From: Trichomonas vaginalis G3
Lineage: Eukaryota; Parabasalia; Trichomonadida; Trichomonadidae
NCBI RefSeq assembly: GCF_026262505.1
Contig: NC_067203.1
Location: 5,022,001 to 5,086,000 of the forward strand
Length of the DNA: 64,000 bases
Direction of reading: 5' to 3'
Of the stretch, positions 38,229-47,513 are shown in pieces. Made by a program: the position numbers and the translations under genes. A model generated the notes under the pieces. The model searched no databases. It was not told the DNA's origin and saw only the letters and a program-made list of their open reading frames with translations. Each line of letters opens with the position of its first letter. The first letter of the stretch is position 1.

Positions 38229-38813
38229 TTACTTTACATAACCACCTGCTGCCATAAGTCTTTGACGCCAACCCATACCAGCTAATGAAGGTTGACTTGG
38301 TTTAGTCTGGAGACTAAACTTTGGTTTTGGTTTATCTTCAGTTTTTGGCTCACCTTCTTCTATTGGTTTTTCGTCACTTTTTGGTTCCTCTGACTTTACC
38401 TCACTTGCAGGTATGGTTGTGTTGTCAACATCTTCGTAAATATCATATGCCATCTGTTTTTGTTTTCCTTTCAACTTTTTGTGTTTGTTGTAAAGTTTAG
38501 AATATTTCGACTCTAAGTCAATGAGATGTTCTATAATGAACTGTTGGTCCGTGAAATAAACTTTTCCATCTGTTGTCTCGAAAGCTCCTTCAGACTTCAA
38601 TATTTTATTTGTGAGAGTCTGTTTCTTTTTTGAGATACTAGCCGTTCCATTTCTATGAAAAGTGACTTTGTAGTTAGGGTTTGTATTTCCAGACCTGGCA
38701 CTTTCTATTATTGAATTTTTCTCTTCATCTGTAAGTTCTTTGACAGGTTTTGACAATGGTTCTGAACTTTTTGTTTGTGGTGTCAAATCTACCGTTTCAA
38801 CTTCTTCGGTCAT
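38229..38813 (-). CDS. Conserved Maverick charged protein (B copy)
   Basis: A 194-residue copy of the 5,768-6,352 protein with only a handful of substitutions (for example DDTTVP to DNTTIP), mostly in the disordered linker. The folded part and the LAGMGWRQRLMAAGGYVK end are unchanged. The upstream TTTTTTACTGAGATGAA is also conserved. Stronger conservation of ends than linker supports selection on the protein before the element decayed. Confidence 0.7.
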   Translation of the reverse strand: MTEEVETVDLTPQTKSSEPLSKPVKELTDEEKNSIIESARSGNTNPNYKVTFHRNGTASISKKKQTLTNKILKSEGAFETTDGKVYFTDQQFIIEHLIDLESKYSKLYNKHKKLKGKQKQMAYDIYEDVDNTTIPASEVKSEEPKSDEKPIEEGEPKTEDKPKPKFSLQTKPSQPSLAGMGWRQRLMAAGGYVK

Positions 38814-38832
38814 TTCATCTCAGTAAAAAATT

Positions 38833-38986
38833 TTAGTTTGGTTTGTTTCAACTGGTTTTGTTTAGGTTTTTTAAGTCGGTCTAAAACTTCCTGAGGTATA
38901 GGGAGGACTTGACAAACACGTTGTGTAACTGCTGGAAGTCGACAAATCCATCTTGAACCCATTTGTCTCAATGCTGTATTGTTCAT
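38833..38986 (-). pseudogene. Tiny Maverick protein region (B copy)
   Basis: Minus strand beginning MNNTALRQMGSRWICRLPAV with the PIPQEVLDRLKKP motif. It is the counterpart of the second duplicated tiny gene in element A; element B shows only one member of the pair. The end is uncertain. Confidence 0.45.
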
Positions 38987-39005
38987 TTCATCTCAGTAAA
39001 AAACT

Positions 39006-39407
39006 TTACATTCCCCAAGTTTGAGGCGGTTGAGGTTGGTTATTGTTTACCCACTGTTGTGCATGGTTATATCCTCTGTTAAAGAATCTTTCACCTTGGT
39101 CCATATAGTGCCCTGCTTGGTTATAGTAGTCATTTGCTTTGTTATAATAGTTTCCTGCTTCTCTTCCTACATTGTCCATCCATCCTTGAACTTTTCCTCT
39201 TGTTTCAGGATTTGGAATAAGATTTGCTGCATCTCGTGCTACATCCCAACCTTTCTGTACAGTTTGTATAATAGGTTGTGCTTTCTCTTTAAGTATACCT
39301 AATGTACTCAAAATCTTCCTTCCAACTCCAAATACACCTCTGGCTATTGTTCCCACTGCGGGCAAAAATCTGGATGCAACTCCTGCTAATGCGCCAAATA
39401 AACCCAT
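39006..39407 (-). CDS. Amphipathic pVI-like virion-type protein (B copy)
   Basis: A 133-residue copy of the 6,704-7,105 protein, differing at only a few positions. The amphipathic start MGLFGALAGVASRFLPAVG and the YYNKANDYYNQAGHYMDQG segment are identical. It is again divergent from the integrase gene, with 17 bp between starts. Candidate membrane-active minor capsid protein by architecture. Confidence 0.6.
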   Translation of the reverse strand: MGLFGALAGVASRFLPAVGTIARGVFGVGRKILSTLGILKEKAQPIIQTVQKGWDVARDAANLIPNPETRGKVQGWMDNVGREAGNYYNKANDYYNQAGHYMDQGERFFNRGYNHAQQWVNNNQPQPPQTWGM

Positions 39408-39424
39408 TTCTTATGGGTTAAAAA

Positions 39425-40383
39425 ATGACGAATCCAAACAAGGACCCCTATGTTTCTAAGGCAACAAAGAAAGCACTCATGATAAAAATCTTTAGTTCAA
39501 CACCAAATGCTTGGTTTATGGATATCTTGGAAAACATTCCGAGGTATAGAGAAGATGGACCTCCATACTGGCTAATATTTGTCGGTCAAAACACAAGATA
39601 CTGTGAAGCCATACCATTACAGTCCAAAAATATTTTAGATGTGAAAACTGCTTTGACAATCTTCGTTGACAAATACCATCCAACAAAACTGACATCTGAC
39701 TGTGAAAGTTCTTTCAAATCAGACGATATTAAAAACTATCTGCGTTCAAAAATGTAAACCAATATTTCATTGTCGACCAAAACCATTCTGCTCTTGGTGT
39801 CATTGACAGTTGTATAAAAATCTTAAGAGACTTAAACCAACCACAAGGTGGTGAGGTAGATGAAATGTCATATGACGACAAGTATAGACACTTCTCCATG
39901 GCAAAGATGAGACAAGTTTTAAATATTTACAATAGCCGTAAACAAAAAGGTTTGGGAAACCACTCCCCCGAAGAAATGAAAAACAACCCTGACTTAGAGA
40001 AAGACTATATATTTAATAGTTTAGTCAAAAGAGACAAACAAGAAAGAATGCCAGGCTTCAAACTTAAGAAAGGTGACAAAGTAAAAATAGAAATACCTAA
40101 ACGCGACCCATATGAAAATACTATTGACTATGACAACAATGGGAACTCGACAGGTACTCGCATTCGTGTTCGTAAAAATAGAAGAAAGTATACAAGAGAA
40201 TATTATGAAGTTTTAGGCAAACATGGCAAAATGTACACACTGCAAGCAGAAGATAAAACTACTATTGTCAGACCTCGTTTCAAACTTGTCAAAGTTCAAG
40301 GTGGTATACTTTCAAAGACAGTTCCTAACAAATATAAGACAACTCCTGACGAATATGCTAAAGAAGTTGAAAATGACGACTAA
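39425..40383 (+). pseudogene. Retroviral-type integrase of Maverick B, broken
   Basis: Same gene as 7,123-8,081, with NAWFMDILENIP, LTSDCESSFKSDD and the C-terminal GFKLKKGDKVKIEIPKRDPY domain. Nucleotide similarity to the A copy is very high. Broken. Confidence 0.75.
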
Positions 40384-42168
40384 GCAATTCTATACCATGC
40401 GTAAACTGTCATGTAAGGTGGCATGTATTCTTTACTTTGTCCCGTTGTTTGCGTATATCCTGAAACGCGATGTGTATGGTTTCCATCTCCCTGAGTGTCA
40501 CTCCAGTAACAATTTATAGCAAACTGAACGTCGTCTTTAACATCATATCCTTTACCTTTTTTCAAGGCGTGCCAATCCCAAAATTTATGCTTATGCCAAC
40601 CTGCTTGAGATGTACTTAAATCTATGTAGTGACTGTGTGCAGGTAAATTTTCACCTGAAATCGTTTTACTTCCACCTGTTTCCTTTGAAGAGTTTGCACA
40701 ATACAAAAACCTGTCGACTATTTGTTCCCATGCACCAACACCAAACATTACTTGAGGACTTCTTGCTTCCATAGATGTATAAATAGAACCTACTGGGTTC
40801 ATTAAATCAAACATATGAGATAATATAGGATGTCTCTTTTGAACTTAAAATATAGTGCAACTATTTCAGGTTTCTTCTGGTTTGTGTCAGAATATTTTTT
40901 AATATAATCTTATGTTTTCAGGGTAGGTAAAGTCTTGACTATAATATTTATTTCTGTCATCTTCATAATAGTATACTATTCTCGTTTTTTCTATTGCATT
41001 ATATCTTTATATCTATAATATTCTAAATATAATGTTTGCTTTTTTGGGTCTACACGTGCGTCAACACCATAGTCATAATAATATGGTGCTGGAGCTGGGT
41101 CAGGCAATGTCATATCTGCCATTTCATAAACTCTTAAATATTTCTTTTGTTCGTCTCCATATAAGTTTAAGTAGCAGTTGTTGTCTAATGGAACTTTAAC
41201 TTGTGTACCATCGTTCTTTTTATAGCTTACATACATTTCATTGTTATTTTTCGGAATGAGTTTACACCGTATACCATTTCTTAAAGACTGTACAAACTCC
41301 CATCTAAAATATTTGTTTTCTTCATAGATAGAAAAGTCACCAACAATAGTTTCAATATTTTTTGTTCCTAGCAAACTTTGGTATATTTCATTGACATATG
41401 TTTTATCTGCTTTCTTTTCAAGGCTAACGTTTAAGTCTGTTATTTCAGAAGATGTATGTGTATGTCCAACGGCACTTTTCCTGTTTAAGGTTTCTTGTAA
41501 GTTTGTAATATTTGCAATGGTATGTGTATGTCCAACGTCACTTTTCCTGTTTAAGGTTTCTTGTAAGTTTGTAATATTTGCAATGGTATGTGTATGTCCA
41601 ACGTCACTTTTTCCTGTTTTAAGGTTCTTGTAAGTTTGTAATATTTGCAATGGTATGTGTATGTCCAACGTCACTTTTCCTGTTTAAGGTTTCTTGTAAG
41701 TTTGTAATATCAGATATAGAATGTGTATGAGTCTTTTTAGAATATTCGTTTTCAGCTCTTGTCACTTCACTTGACATTTTATTGTCAACATATGTTTTAT
41801 CTGCTTTCTTTTCAACATCCTCTTTCGTTGCATAAGCTTTGTTAGCTCTTTCTTCTTCTTTTGCTATTGCATCGTCTACATACTCTTTGTCAGCTTTGTT
41901 GTCAACATCTGCTTTCAAAAGAAGTTCATCTATAGGTTTCTCGTTTAAAGTTCTTTTTGTTGGATTTATACAAACAGTATGGTTCTTACTGTCTTGAAAT
42001 AGAAACTCATCTGTCATTGGGTTTAATGTCAGTTTTAAGTTTCCTTCTTTCAATGACTCAGATATCTTAGAATAGTTTGAAAAGTTTGTTTGTGTTCTTA
42101 TTTAGAGCTTGCATAATGAGTTGTCGGTTGTGTTGTATTTCTCTCATAGACGCTGTTTCATTTGACAT
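40380..42168 (-). pseudogene. Phage-type fibre protein of Maverick B, different shaft, broken
   Basis: The head start and the C-terminal tip (FLYCANSSKETGGSKTISGE, LPAHSHYI, MPPYMTVYAWYRIA) match the A fibre closely. The shaft is different: several tandem copies of a 23-residue repeat LQETLNRKSDVGHTHTIANI, encoded by a ~69-bp DNA repeat at 41,450-41,720. There is also an extra beta-rich insert (KYFRWEFVQSLRNGIRCKLI) absent from A. HTHTIANITNLQ is characteristic of phage tail-fibre repeats. The region is broken. Confidence 0.7.
41450..41720. repeat. ~69-bp coding repeats of the fibre shaft
   Basis: About four near-identical copies of a 69-bp unit containing GTATGTGTATGTCCAACG and CCTGTTTAAGGTTTCTTG. 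Each encodes 23 residues of the fibre shaft on the minus strand. Near-identity shows recent expansion or homogenisation, a usual way for fibre lengths to vary. Confidence 0.85.
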
Positions 42169-42187
42169 TTTTATTCTAGATAAAATA

Positions 42188-43041
42188 TGCTTTCAATAGA
42201 AAAAAGAAAATTCAAGAGTTGCTACAACTAAACCATTAGATGAACTTTTTACGAATGTCGGTCAAAGTTTGAGACAGAGACCGTAAAGCATGAAGGCTAT
42301 CGTTTTGACTACCCGTTAAGATGGTTAAGAGACCCATCTGTCACAAAAGCTATTGGCTTTCGTAGAATGAAGTTCATTTCAGAAGCCATACATGGTTTCC
42401 CATTTACAGTCGGTTTTGAAGTTCGATACTATAACAAAGAAAAACGTACGTATGAGAAATTTAACAGGGAAAACTTTTACAAGTTAGTTTGCTTGTAAAC
42501 TTAGAAACAACTCTTCAAGCTTTTCAAGAAAAAATAAACGATATCTATCTCGAATATGCAAACCAGTATAAAACATTGACGAAGGAGAGTACCATCTCGA
42601 TATTATATATGACAGGAAAAATGCAACTGTTAAAATCAATAAAATAGAAGACTTGGAGAAAAAACGTTTATATTTCTACAAAATATAACAACTTGGCATG
42701 GCATAGATTTTTGAGGATGTTAAATCAGCCTGCATGGTATCCAGTACAACCCGGACTATTATGAAGTCGAAAACCCTAAATGGAACATATGAAAATGTTT
42801 TCGACCCAGATGCTATTATAGTTCATGCTTCATTTTTGGTGCACAAAACTCTTTTTATTTATGCTTGGCAATGACTTTTACGAAAAACCTACAAAGTTAT
42901 ATGAACCGCCGAGTGGAAGTATTTCAGACTTTCAAGTATGGTTTACAACAGATGGAAGAAAGAGAATAATTCCATTATACCATGCGTTTTACTTAGAACT
43001 TAGTTTCATATACAACTACTATCGAACGGTAAAAATAAATT
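42188..43041 (+). pseudogene. Maverick structural-type protein, paralogue 2 (B copy, broken)
   Basis: Counterpart of 9,374-10,222 in the same place, divergent from the fibre. Readable blocks include EPPSGSISDFQVWFTTDG and YHAFYLELSFIYNYYRTVKI. Broken. Confidence 0.65.
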
Positions 43042-43047
43042 TTTTAA

Positions 43048-43289
43048 TACGGTTGAGGTGTTGGATTTGGTTGCCAACTAGACTGTGGTGCAGGTTCAGG
43101 CCTGTTGTAATAACAGGAGCTTGCTCTTCTGGTTCAGGGCTTTAGGTATAATACCAAACAAACTGACCTACTCTTTTACCAATATTTTTGACTCCGTTCC
43201 ATACTCCTCTTCCTACGGTTTTTTATTCCATTCCATATACTCTTCCAACATTTCGAAAGAAGTTTCCAATACTACTGAAGAAACCCATT
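43048..43289 (-). pseudogene. Amphipathic-repeat peptide region (B copy)
   Basis: Corresponds to 10,227-10,472 (MGFFSSIGNFFRNV type start near 43,289, proline-rich tail near 43,050). Broken in this copy. Confidence 0.5.
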
Positions 43290-43292
43290 TTA

Positions 43293-43672
43293 CTATATGT
43301 AAAAATCTAATGTCCCGCCTAGTCTCTTACGTTTCCTGTTGAGTTCCATTGCATTCTTTAACTGGAGCTCATACATTCTGTTTCTCCTCTGGTAGAAAAC
43401 ATACTCTGGGTCAACTCCTGTGTTCGCGTCATCTGCATAGAGTTGTTTATATCCCACTTCAGGGTTTGTATAAAACTCTTTCCATCTCATATTTGCATAC
43501 CATGGTGGCAAACCTAACGCAGCGTCATTTGACATGGCAGTTTGCATTTGTACATCTGTTGGCACTTGACCATAGTTTGCCAATTGCAGTTTGTATTCTA
43601 ACTTCATTTGGAATATTCTCTGGGTTTGGTTGTCCAGGTTTGCTGTGCATTCGCTAAGTTCTGTGCGTCCAT
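43293..43672 (-). pseudogene. 120-aa conserved Maverick protein region (B copy)
   Basis: Corresponds to 10,491-10,853. The VQMQTAMSNDAALGLPPWYA block and the RNRMYELQLKNAMELNRKRK end are conserved. Broken. Confidence 0.6.
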
Positions 43673-43694
43673 TTAATATTAGATAAAAAATCTC

Positions 43695-43830
43695 TTACGA
43701 GTACATATACTGAACATTTGCAGGCATTGGTTCATCTTCATATTCTCTATATCTTTCTGCCACGTCAAATAAGTAAATGACACAATGGAAAAAACCTAAA
43801 ACAAGTAGTCCTATTTCAAAACCACATTTA
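43695..43830 (-). CDS. Small membrane protein (B copy)
   Basis: Encodes FEIGLLVLGFFHCVIYLFDV and the acidic tail EYEDEPMPANVQYMYS, almost as in element A (10,877-11,008). Conservation of the hydrophobic helix and tail in both elements supports it as a genuine small gene. Confidence 0.5.
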
Positions 43831-44629
43831 CTTACTAGTAAAATTTCTTTGTTATGACACTTTCTCCAGTTTATAGGACCTCTCTCATATTCTATCTTAT
43901 CGTATCTAAACTCATAGTCATGTATGTCCTCTAACCATCTCATGACACTTTCCAAACCACTTTTATCGATGTAAAGTAAAAGCATGGATGGTTATGTAAA
44001 ACGTCTAAAGTTTCTAAAGAGTCTCTCAAAGTCCAGTCTACTTGGTATTGAAAATCCCATGTGTTATAGAACGGCGGGTCCACTATAAAGAAAACATTTT
44101 CCTTGTCTTTAAATTTTTCATACAACTCTGTCCAATGACATCTCACAAACTCTATACCCTCAATATATTTTTCTATGTCCTCTTTGAAAACATTTGTATA
44201 GTTAAGATATAAAACTTTTGACATAAGTGTTTCAATGTCATGAACTCTTATAGCACCACTATATAATAGTCTAGCAGATATACTATCCCAGTCAATATAC
44301 TCTGCCTTTTTCAAAACCTCTCTGACAATATTTTTCTTATCTAATGGTATACGTTCCATCTTACCTATAGGTATCTTTTCTTTTAACTCTTTCAATATAT
44401 TGTTTGTGTCTGGTATATGTTTGAGACGGTCCATATAGTTGTCGAAGTCATTGCATATAATCTTTGAGTCAGGAAATATTGTATGGCACAAATGGGATAT
44501 ATAGAAACTTCCACCGAACAAATCTACAAATGTTAGACCATTCGGTAGTTTCTTAAGTTCTCTCAATAGAATATCTTTACATCTACTCTTATTTCCAAAG
44601 AAGGGTAACGGTGGTTTTGTAAAATTCAT
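43818..44629 (-). pseudogene. Dam/D12 adenine methyltransferase (B copy, broken)
   Basis: Starts MNFTKPPLPFFGNKSRCKDI after TTTTTATTGTATATAAA. It carries FVDLFGGSF and IVDPPFYNTWDF as in element A. Nearly identical over most of its length to 10,993-11,811. Broken in this copy. Confidence 0.75.
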
Positions 44630-44674
44630 TTTATATACAATAAAAATGTTTTTTCCCTGAAAAGTGACAGAAAA

Positions 44675-44765
44675 GTGACAAAACATTTACGAAGAAATCT
44701 TGACAAATTCAAGAGGGTAGAAAAGAGGTTAGAAAAGAGGTTATATCTAACCTTCTACCCTAAAA
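44675..44765. repeat. Right-hand copy of the 25-bp/palindrome module
   Basis: ACATTTACGAAGAAATCTTG is followed by AGAGGGTAGAAAAGAGG and GGTTATATCTAACC. It mirrors the block near 20,330-20,540 at the other end of element B, so these repeats are subterminal at both sides as well as internal. Confidence 0.75.
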
Positions 44766-44924
44766 TATATTTTTATTGAATTCTGAGTAAAATTCTGAGT
44801 AAAATGACAGATGTTTATATGACCCTTACTTGTCCGGTTTATAGGACCTCTCTCATATTCTATCTTGTCGTAAATAAAACTCACAGTCATGTATGTCCTC
44901 AAAACTTCATTTCTCCTAAACATC

Positions 44925-44993
44925 TTCAGGGCTAGAAGGCACGAAGTGCCTGGAAGCCCCACTACCTTTTTTTTTTTTTTTTTTTTTTTTTTT
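44925..44993. repeat. Right terminus of Maverick B
   Basis: GGGCTAGAAGGCACGAAGTG then CCTGGAAGCCCCACTACC and a ~27-nt T-run: the inverted match of 20,040-20,105. ATAGA follows at 44,994-44,998, matching the five bases before the left end. Confidence 0.88.
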
Positions 44994-45396
44994 ATAGATA
45001 TTCATCTCTTCTGTGTTCAAACCGGTGAATCGAAATTTCAAATTTCAAATTTAGAGTTTTTCTTTTTCTTTTTTATTTCGATTGTGATTATTTTATTAGA
45101 ATATAATGAATATATGGACAAATTTGTAATTGTAAGGGTACATGCTGTCTGTTGGATGTAATTTTTTTTCTTTTCAATTATTTACATTTGCACGTTATTT
45201 AGTCTTTTCAAAACTTTGAAGATCTTTGAAGACATTTTCATCTATGATAGTAGTATATTAAAATTAATATAAAATTTCATTTCAATATTTTCCAAAACCC
45301 CTTTTTAAAAGATTAAATTCTAACATTATAGATCATAGCTAATACATTTCCTCAGTTCCAAAATTTTGAAACTACAGATTTTCCTCAAAAGAAGAA
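44994..45396. other. A+T-rich spacer
   Basis: About 400 bp between the Maverick terminus and the next host gene. Apart from the candidate target duplicate at its left edge I see only A+T-rich DNA and short T-runs. Confidence 0.6.
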
Positions 45397-46380
45397 ATGC
45401 AGTCTTCTGCGAGCGGCTCCACTGGCTCAACGAAGGGCTTTCTTTCTAACAATTCTCAATCAATCATTGAGAACTCAAAAGGTCCATCTTTATCAGAGAG
45501 AATCCACACAAATTTATTTTATCTCGCCACAAATATTCACAGATACAAAGGATTCAATACCAAATGGATCACATTCTCTGCGCTATTCAAAATGGTCCAA
45601 AATTATGACCTTTTCATCATGCCTAACACTACAGGATTTTGGGGAAGAGATAAACACGCAGAAATCATCATGAGAATATTTACATTCCCATTACACCTAT
45701 GTTTTGCACCTTCTAATGCAACATATCATGCAATTTTCGCAATATTATATTCTTTATTTTTAATCTTTTCAATAATTCTTACATTCGTTTTCTTATTACG
45801 TGATCCAGCAGAAGTATCATTCACAAACAGAGAAATTTACCTGATTTCATTCATCTATGCTGTCGTTGTTCCGATGTTTTCTACTTTTACACTGTCAAAC
45901 TTCGGCGCTGTGCTAAATCACTTAGTCTTCATGGGACATGGAGGTCCATTACCTACATTGGGTATCGTTTTTGCCGCAATTGGCACTCTTTTGATGGTTC
46001 CATTAAATTTATTATCCATGGCCTTCATTAGAGCACGTCCACCCATTGATATGAAGACATTCAACGCAACATGGGGCTCTCGCACTCACATTTACTTCCT
46101 TATCGACACATTATTCAACTTTGTTGCATTTTTGGAAGAATTCCTACCATTAGACCGAAAATACTACTTAATTGGATACTGTTGTGTCCTCATAGCCCTA
46201 TGTAATCCAATCACAGTCATCATTGCCCTTTTCGATGGCACTTTTCAGAAATTTACCGATGCAATTTACTTTTGCACCCAAATTTGCTGTACAATGCTTG
46301 GTGTATTGTTAATGCTATTACATATGTGGATCGACAAGCTTACTCCGCCATGGTTTTTAGTAAGGTCGATGAAAAATTGA
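45397..46380 (+). CDS. Multi-spanning membrane protein resembling a truncated cyclase N-terminus (327 aa)
   Basis: Starts MQSSASGSTGSTKGFLSNNS with a serine-rich cytosolic leader. About eight hydrophobic helices follow (LYSLFLIFSIILTFVFLL, IVFAAIGTLLMVPLNLLSMA, IGYCCVLIALCNPITVIIAL, TQICCTMLGVLLMLLHMWI). The leader, the helix spacing and the RPPIDMKTFNATWGSRTHIY turn resemble the N-terminal membrane region of the giant cyclase 1.1 kb downstream. It stops at 327 residues, with no PAS or catalytic domain. Either a short cyclase-derived gene or the 5' remnant of one; the DNA after its stop does not continue the family. Confidence 0.6.
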   Translation: MQSSASGSTGSTKGFLSNNSQSIIENSKGPSLSERIHTNLFYLATNIHRYKGFNTKWITFSALFKMVQNYDLFIMPNTTGFWGRDKHAEIIMRIFTFPLHLCFAPSNATYHAIFAILYSLFLIFSIILTFVFLLRDPAEVSFTNREIYLISFIYAVVVPMFSTFTLSNFGAVLNHLVFMGHGGPLPTLGIVFAAIGTLLMVPLNLLSMAFIRARPPIDMKTFNATWGSRTHIYFLIDTLFNFVAFLEEFLPLDRKYYLIGYCCVLIALCNPITVIIALFDGTFQKFTDAIYFCTQICCTMLGVLLMLLHMWIDKLTPPWFLVRSMKN

Positions 46381-46510
46381 GCGTTTTTAAAAAACCGCCG
46401 TTTGAGAGGAAAATTGTGAGCCCCGATGTATACTTTTTGACATTGTCAAAAACTTTGAAAGGACCAAAAAAATTTTAGTGTCAGAAAGTTTACAAATGTA
46501 TACTTTCTGA

Positions 46511-46920
46511 CAAACAGACTCTCAGAAAGTGCTCAAACTGCGGTTTTTAATTTCCGCACTTTTTTTGGCGACCTTATTTGTAATTCTTGGATTTATTATC
46601 TTCCTTGCCATCTTCTCTTTCGACATCAGACTGCGCGAGCACAAGATTATACGCAAATTGTCAACAGTTTATCGCTTCAACCACCCTGTTTTGCCCTCAT
46701 TATCTCCTTTGATATTTACAAATTCAGAATCAGTCCACGTTGGCTTTACAAGTGAAGCATACTCTGTTCTACAAGCTTTCGATACTCTTGGCCTCAAATC
46801 CTCCAATGCTGTAACTTTTCCTGTAGCGACGATAGACTCTTACTTGTCCGGACAAAGTTATACTATTTTGAGTGCTCTACAAAAAAGTCAACGGCTGGCT
46901 CGTCCTCAGAAATTTTTTAT
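46511..46920 (+). pseudogene. Host membrane-protein remnant abutting a Maverick terminus
   Basis: An open stretch without ATG encodes a hydrophobic segment (LISALFLATLFVILGFIIFL). A luminal-looking domain follows (HPVLPSLSPLIFTNSESVHV, TFPVATIDSYLSGQSYTILS) and runs into the Maverick terminal repeats at about 46,920. After the repeats, 47,101-47,215 has an open frame YGPDLILYFFEREVVIEIRT that might be the continuing 3' part, but I cannot confirm it. The family is not recognised. It looks like a type II membrane protein gene interrupted by the terminal fragment and lacking a clear start. Confidence 0.5.
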
Positions 46921-47100
46921 GGGCTAGAGAGCGCAACGCGCCTGGAAGCCCTCCGAATATAAACTTCATTTATACTAAACATCTTCAGGGCTAGAGGGCG
47001 CAACGCGCCTGGAAGCCCTCCGAATATAAACTTCATTTATACTAAACATCTTCGGGGCTAGAGGGCGCAACGCGCCTGGAAGCCCCACTACCTTTTTTTT
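46921..47100. mobile_element. Solo Maverick terminus (three 67-bp units)
   Basis: Three 67-bp units with GGGCTAGAG starts at 46,921, 46,988 and 47,055 end GGAAGCCCCACTACC plus a T-run at 47,093-47,100. They are nearly identical to the element A right end. No Maverick gene is attached, so this is a terminal relic: either the scar of an incomplete insertion or what is left after loss of the body. It lies 1.9 kb from the right end of element B, with host sequence between them. Confidence 0.8.
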
Positions 47101-47513
47101 ATATGGTCCAGATTTGATTTTATATTTTTTTGAAAGAGAAGTTGTCATTGAAATAAGAACAACTTGGTTATGTCTTCAGATCTATTTTCACAAAAAATTA
47201 ATGACGATAAATTAAATTTTTATTGAGCTCAATTTTTGAACGTACTTTTTGTATAAAGTAGCATTGAATATATTACCAAGACTTTGCTTGTTCAAATGAT
47301 AGCAAAATAACTGCATTTCAGCTATTGAAAGACTTCAAAAATTGAATGGTACCTATTCCAAATTTGATCTACAGGTTCTCTCAAAAAATGCATTCAAATC
47401 TATTTGATTTTTTTGATAATACATACTGCGTTCTACTAAAGGAGGGGTTCTATATAATCATTATTTTTTTCAATAACGGATTTTTACCAGTTAAAAGGGA
47501 GTTCAATAATATT
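47101..47513. other. Spacer before the cyclase gene
   Basis: A+T-rich DNA. It may contain a short 3' remnant of the interrupted membrane-protein gene (47,101-47,215). GTTCAATAATATT directly before the cyclase ATG includes a TCAATA sequence resembling the trichomonad initiator. Confidence 0.5.

Larger units (their letters stand above)
20040..44993. mobile_element. Maverick/Polinton B, ~25 kb, both ends present, broken
   Basis: Bounded by inverted termini: A-run plus GGTAGTGGGGCTTCC on the left and its reverse complement plus T-run on the right. ATAGA directly flanks both sides (20,035-20,039 and 44,994-44,998), a candidate 5-bp target duplication; Mavericks usually make 5-6 bp. Parts in order: repeat block, coiled-coil structural region, capsid-type regions, SF3 helicase, FtsK/HerA packaging ATPase, KilA-N/GIY-YIG cluster, repeat blocks, tRNA-like sequence, HNH endonuclease, small structural proteins, integrase, fibre and D12 methyltransferase. 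No adenain-like protease or DNA polymerase was recognised. It is a fossil with about twenty visible breaks. Similarity to element A suggests a recent origin. Confidence 0.88.

Noticed and set aside
45397-46380. Complete adenylyl cyclase
   Set aside because: Only the membrane part is present. No PAS or catalytic domain follows within the open frame or nearby.
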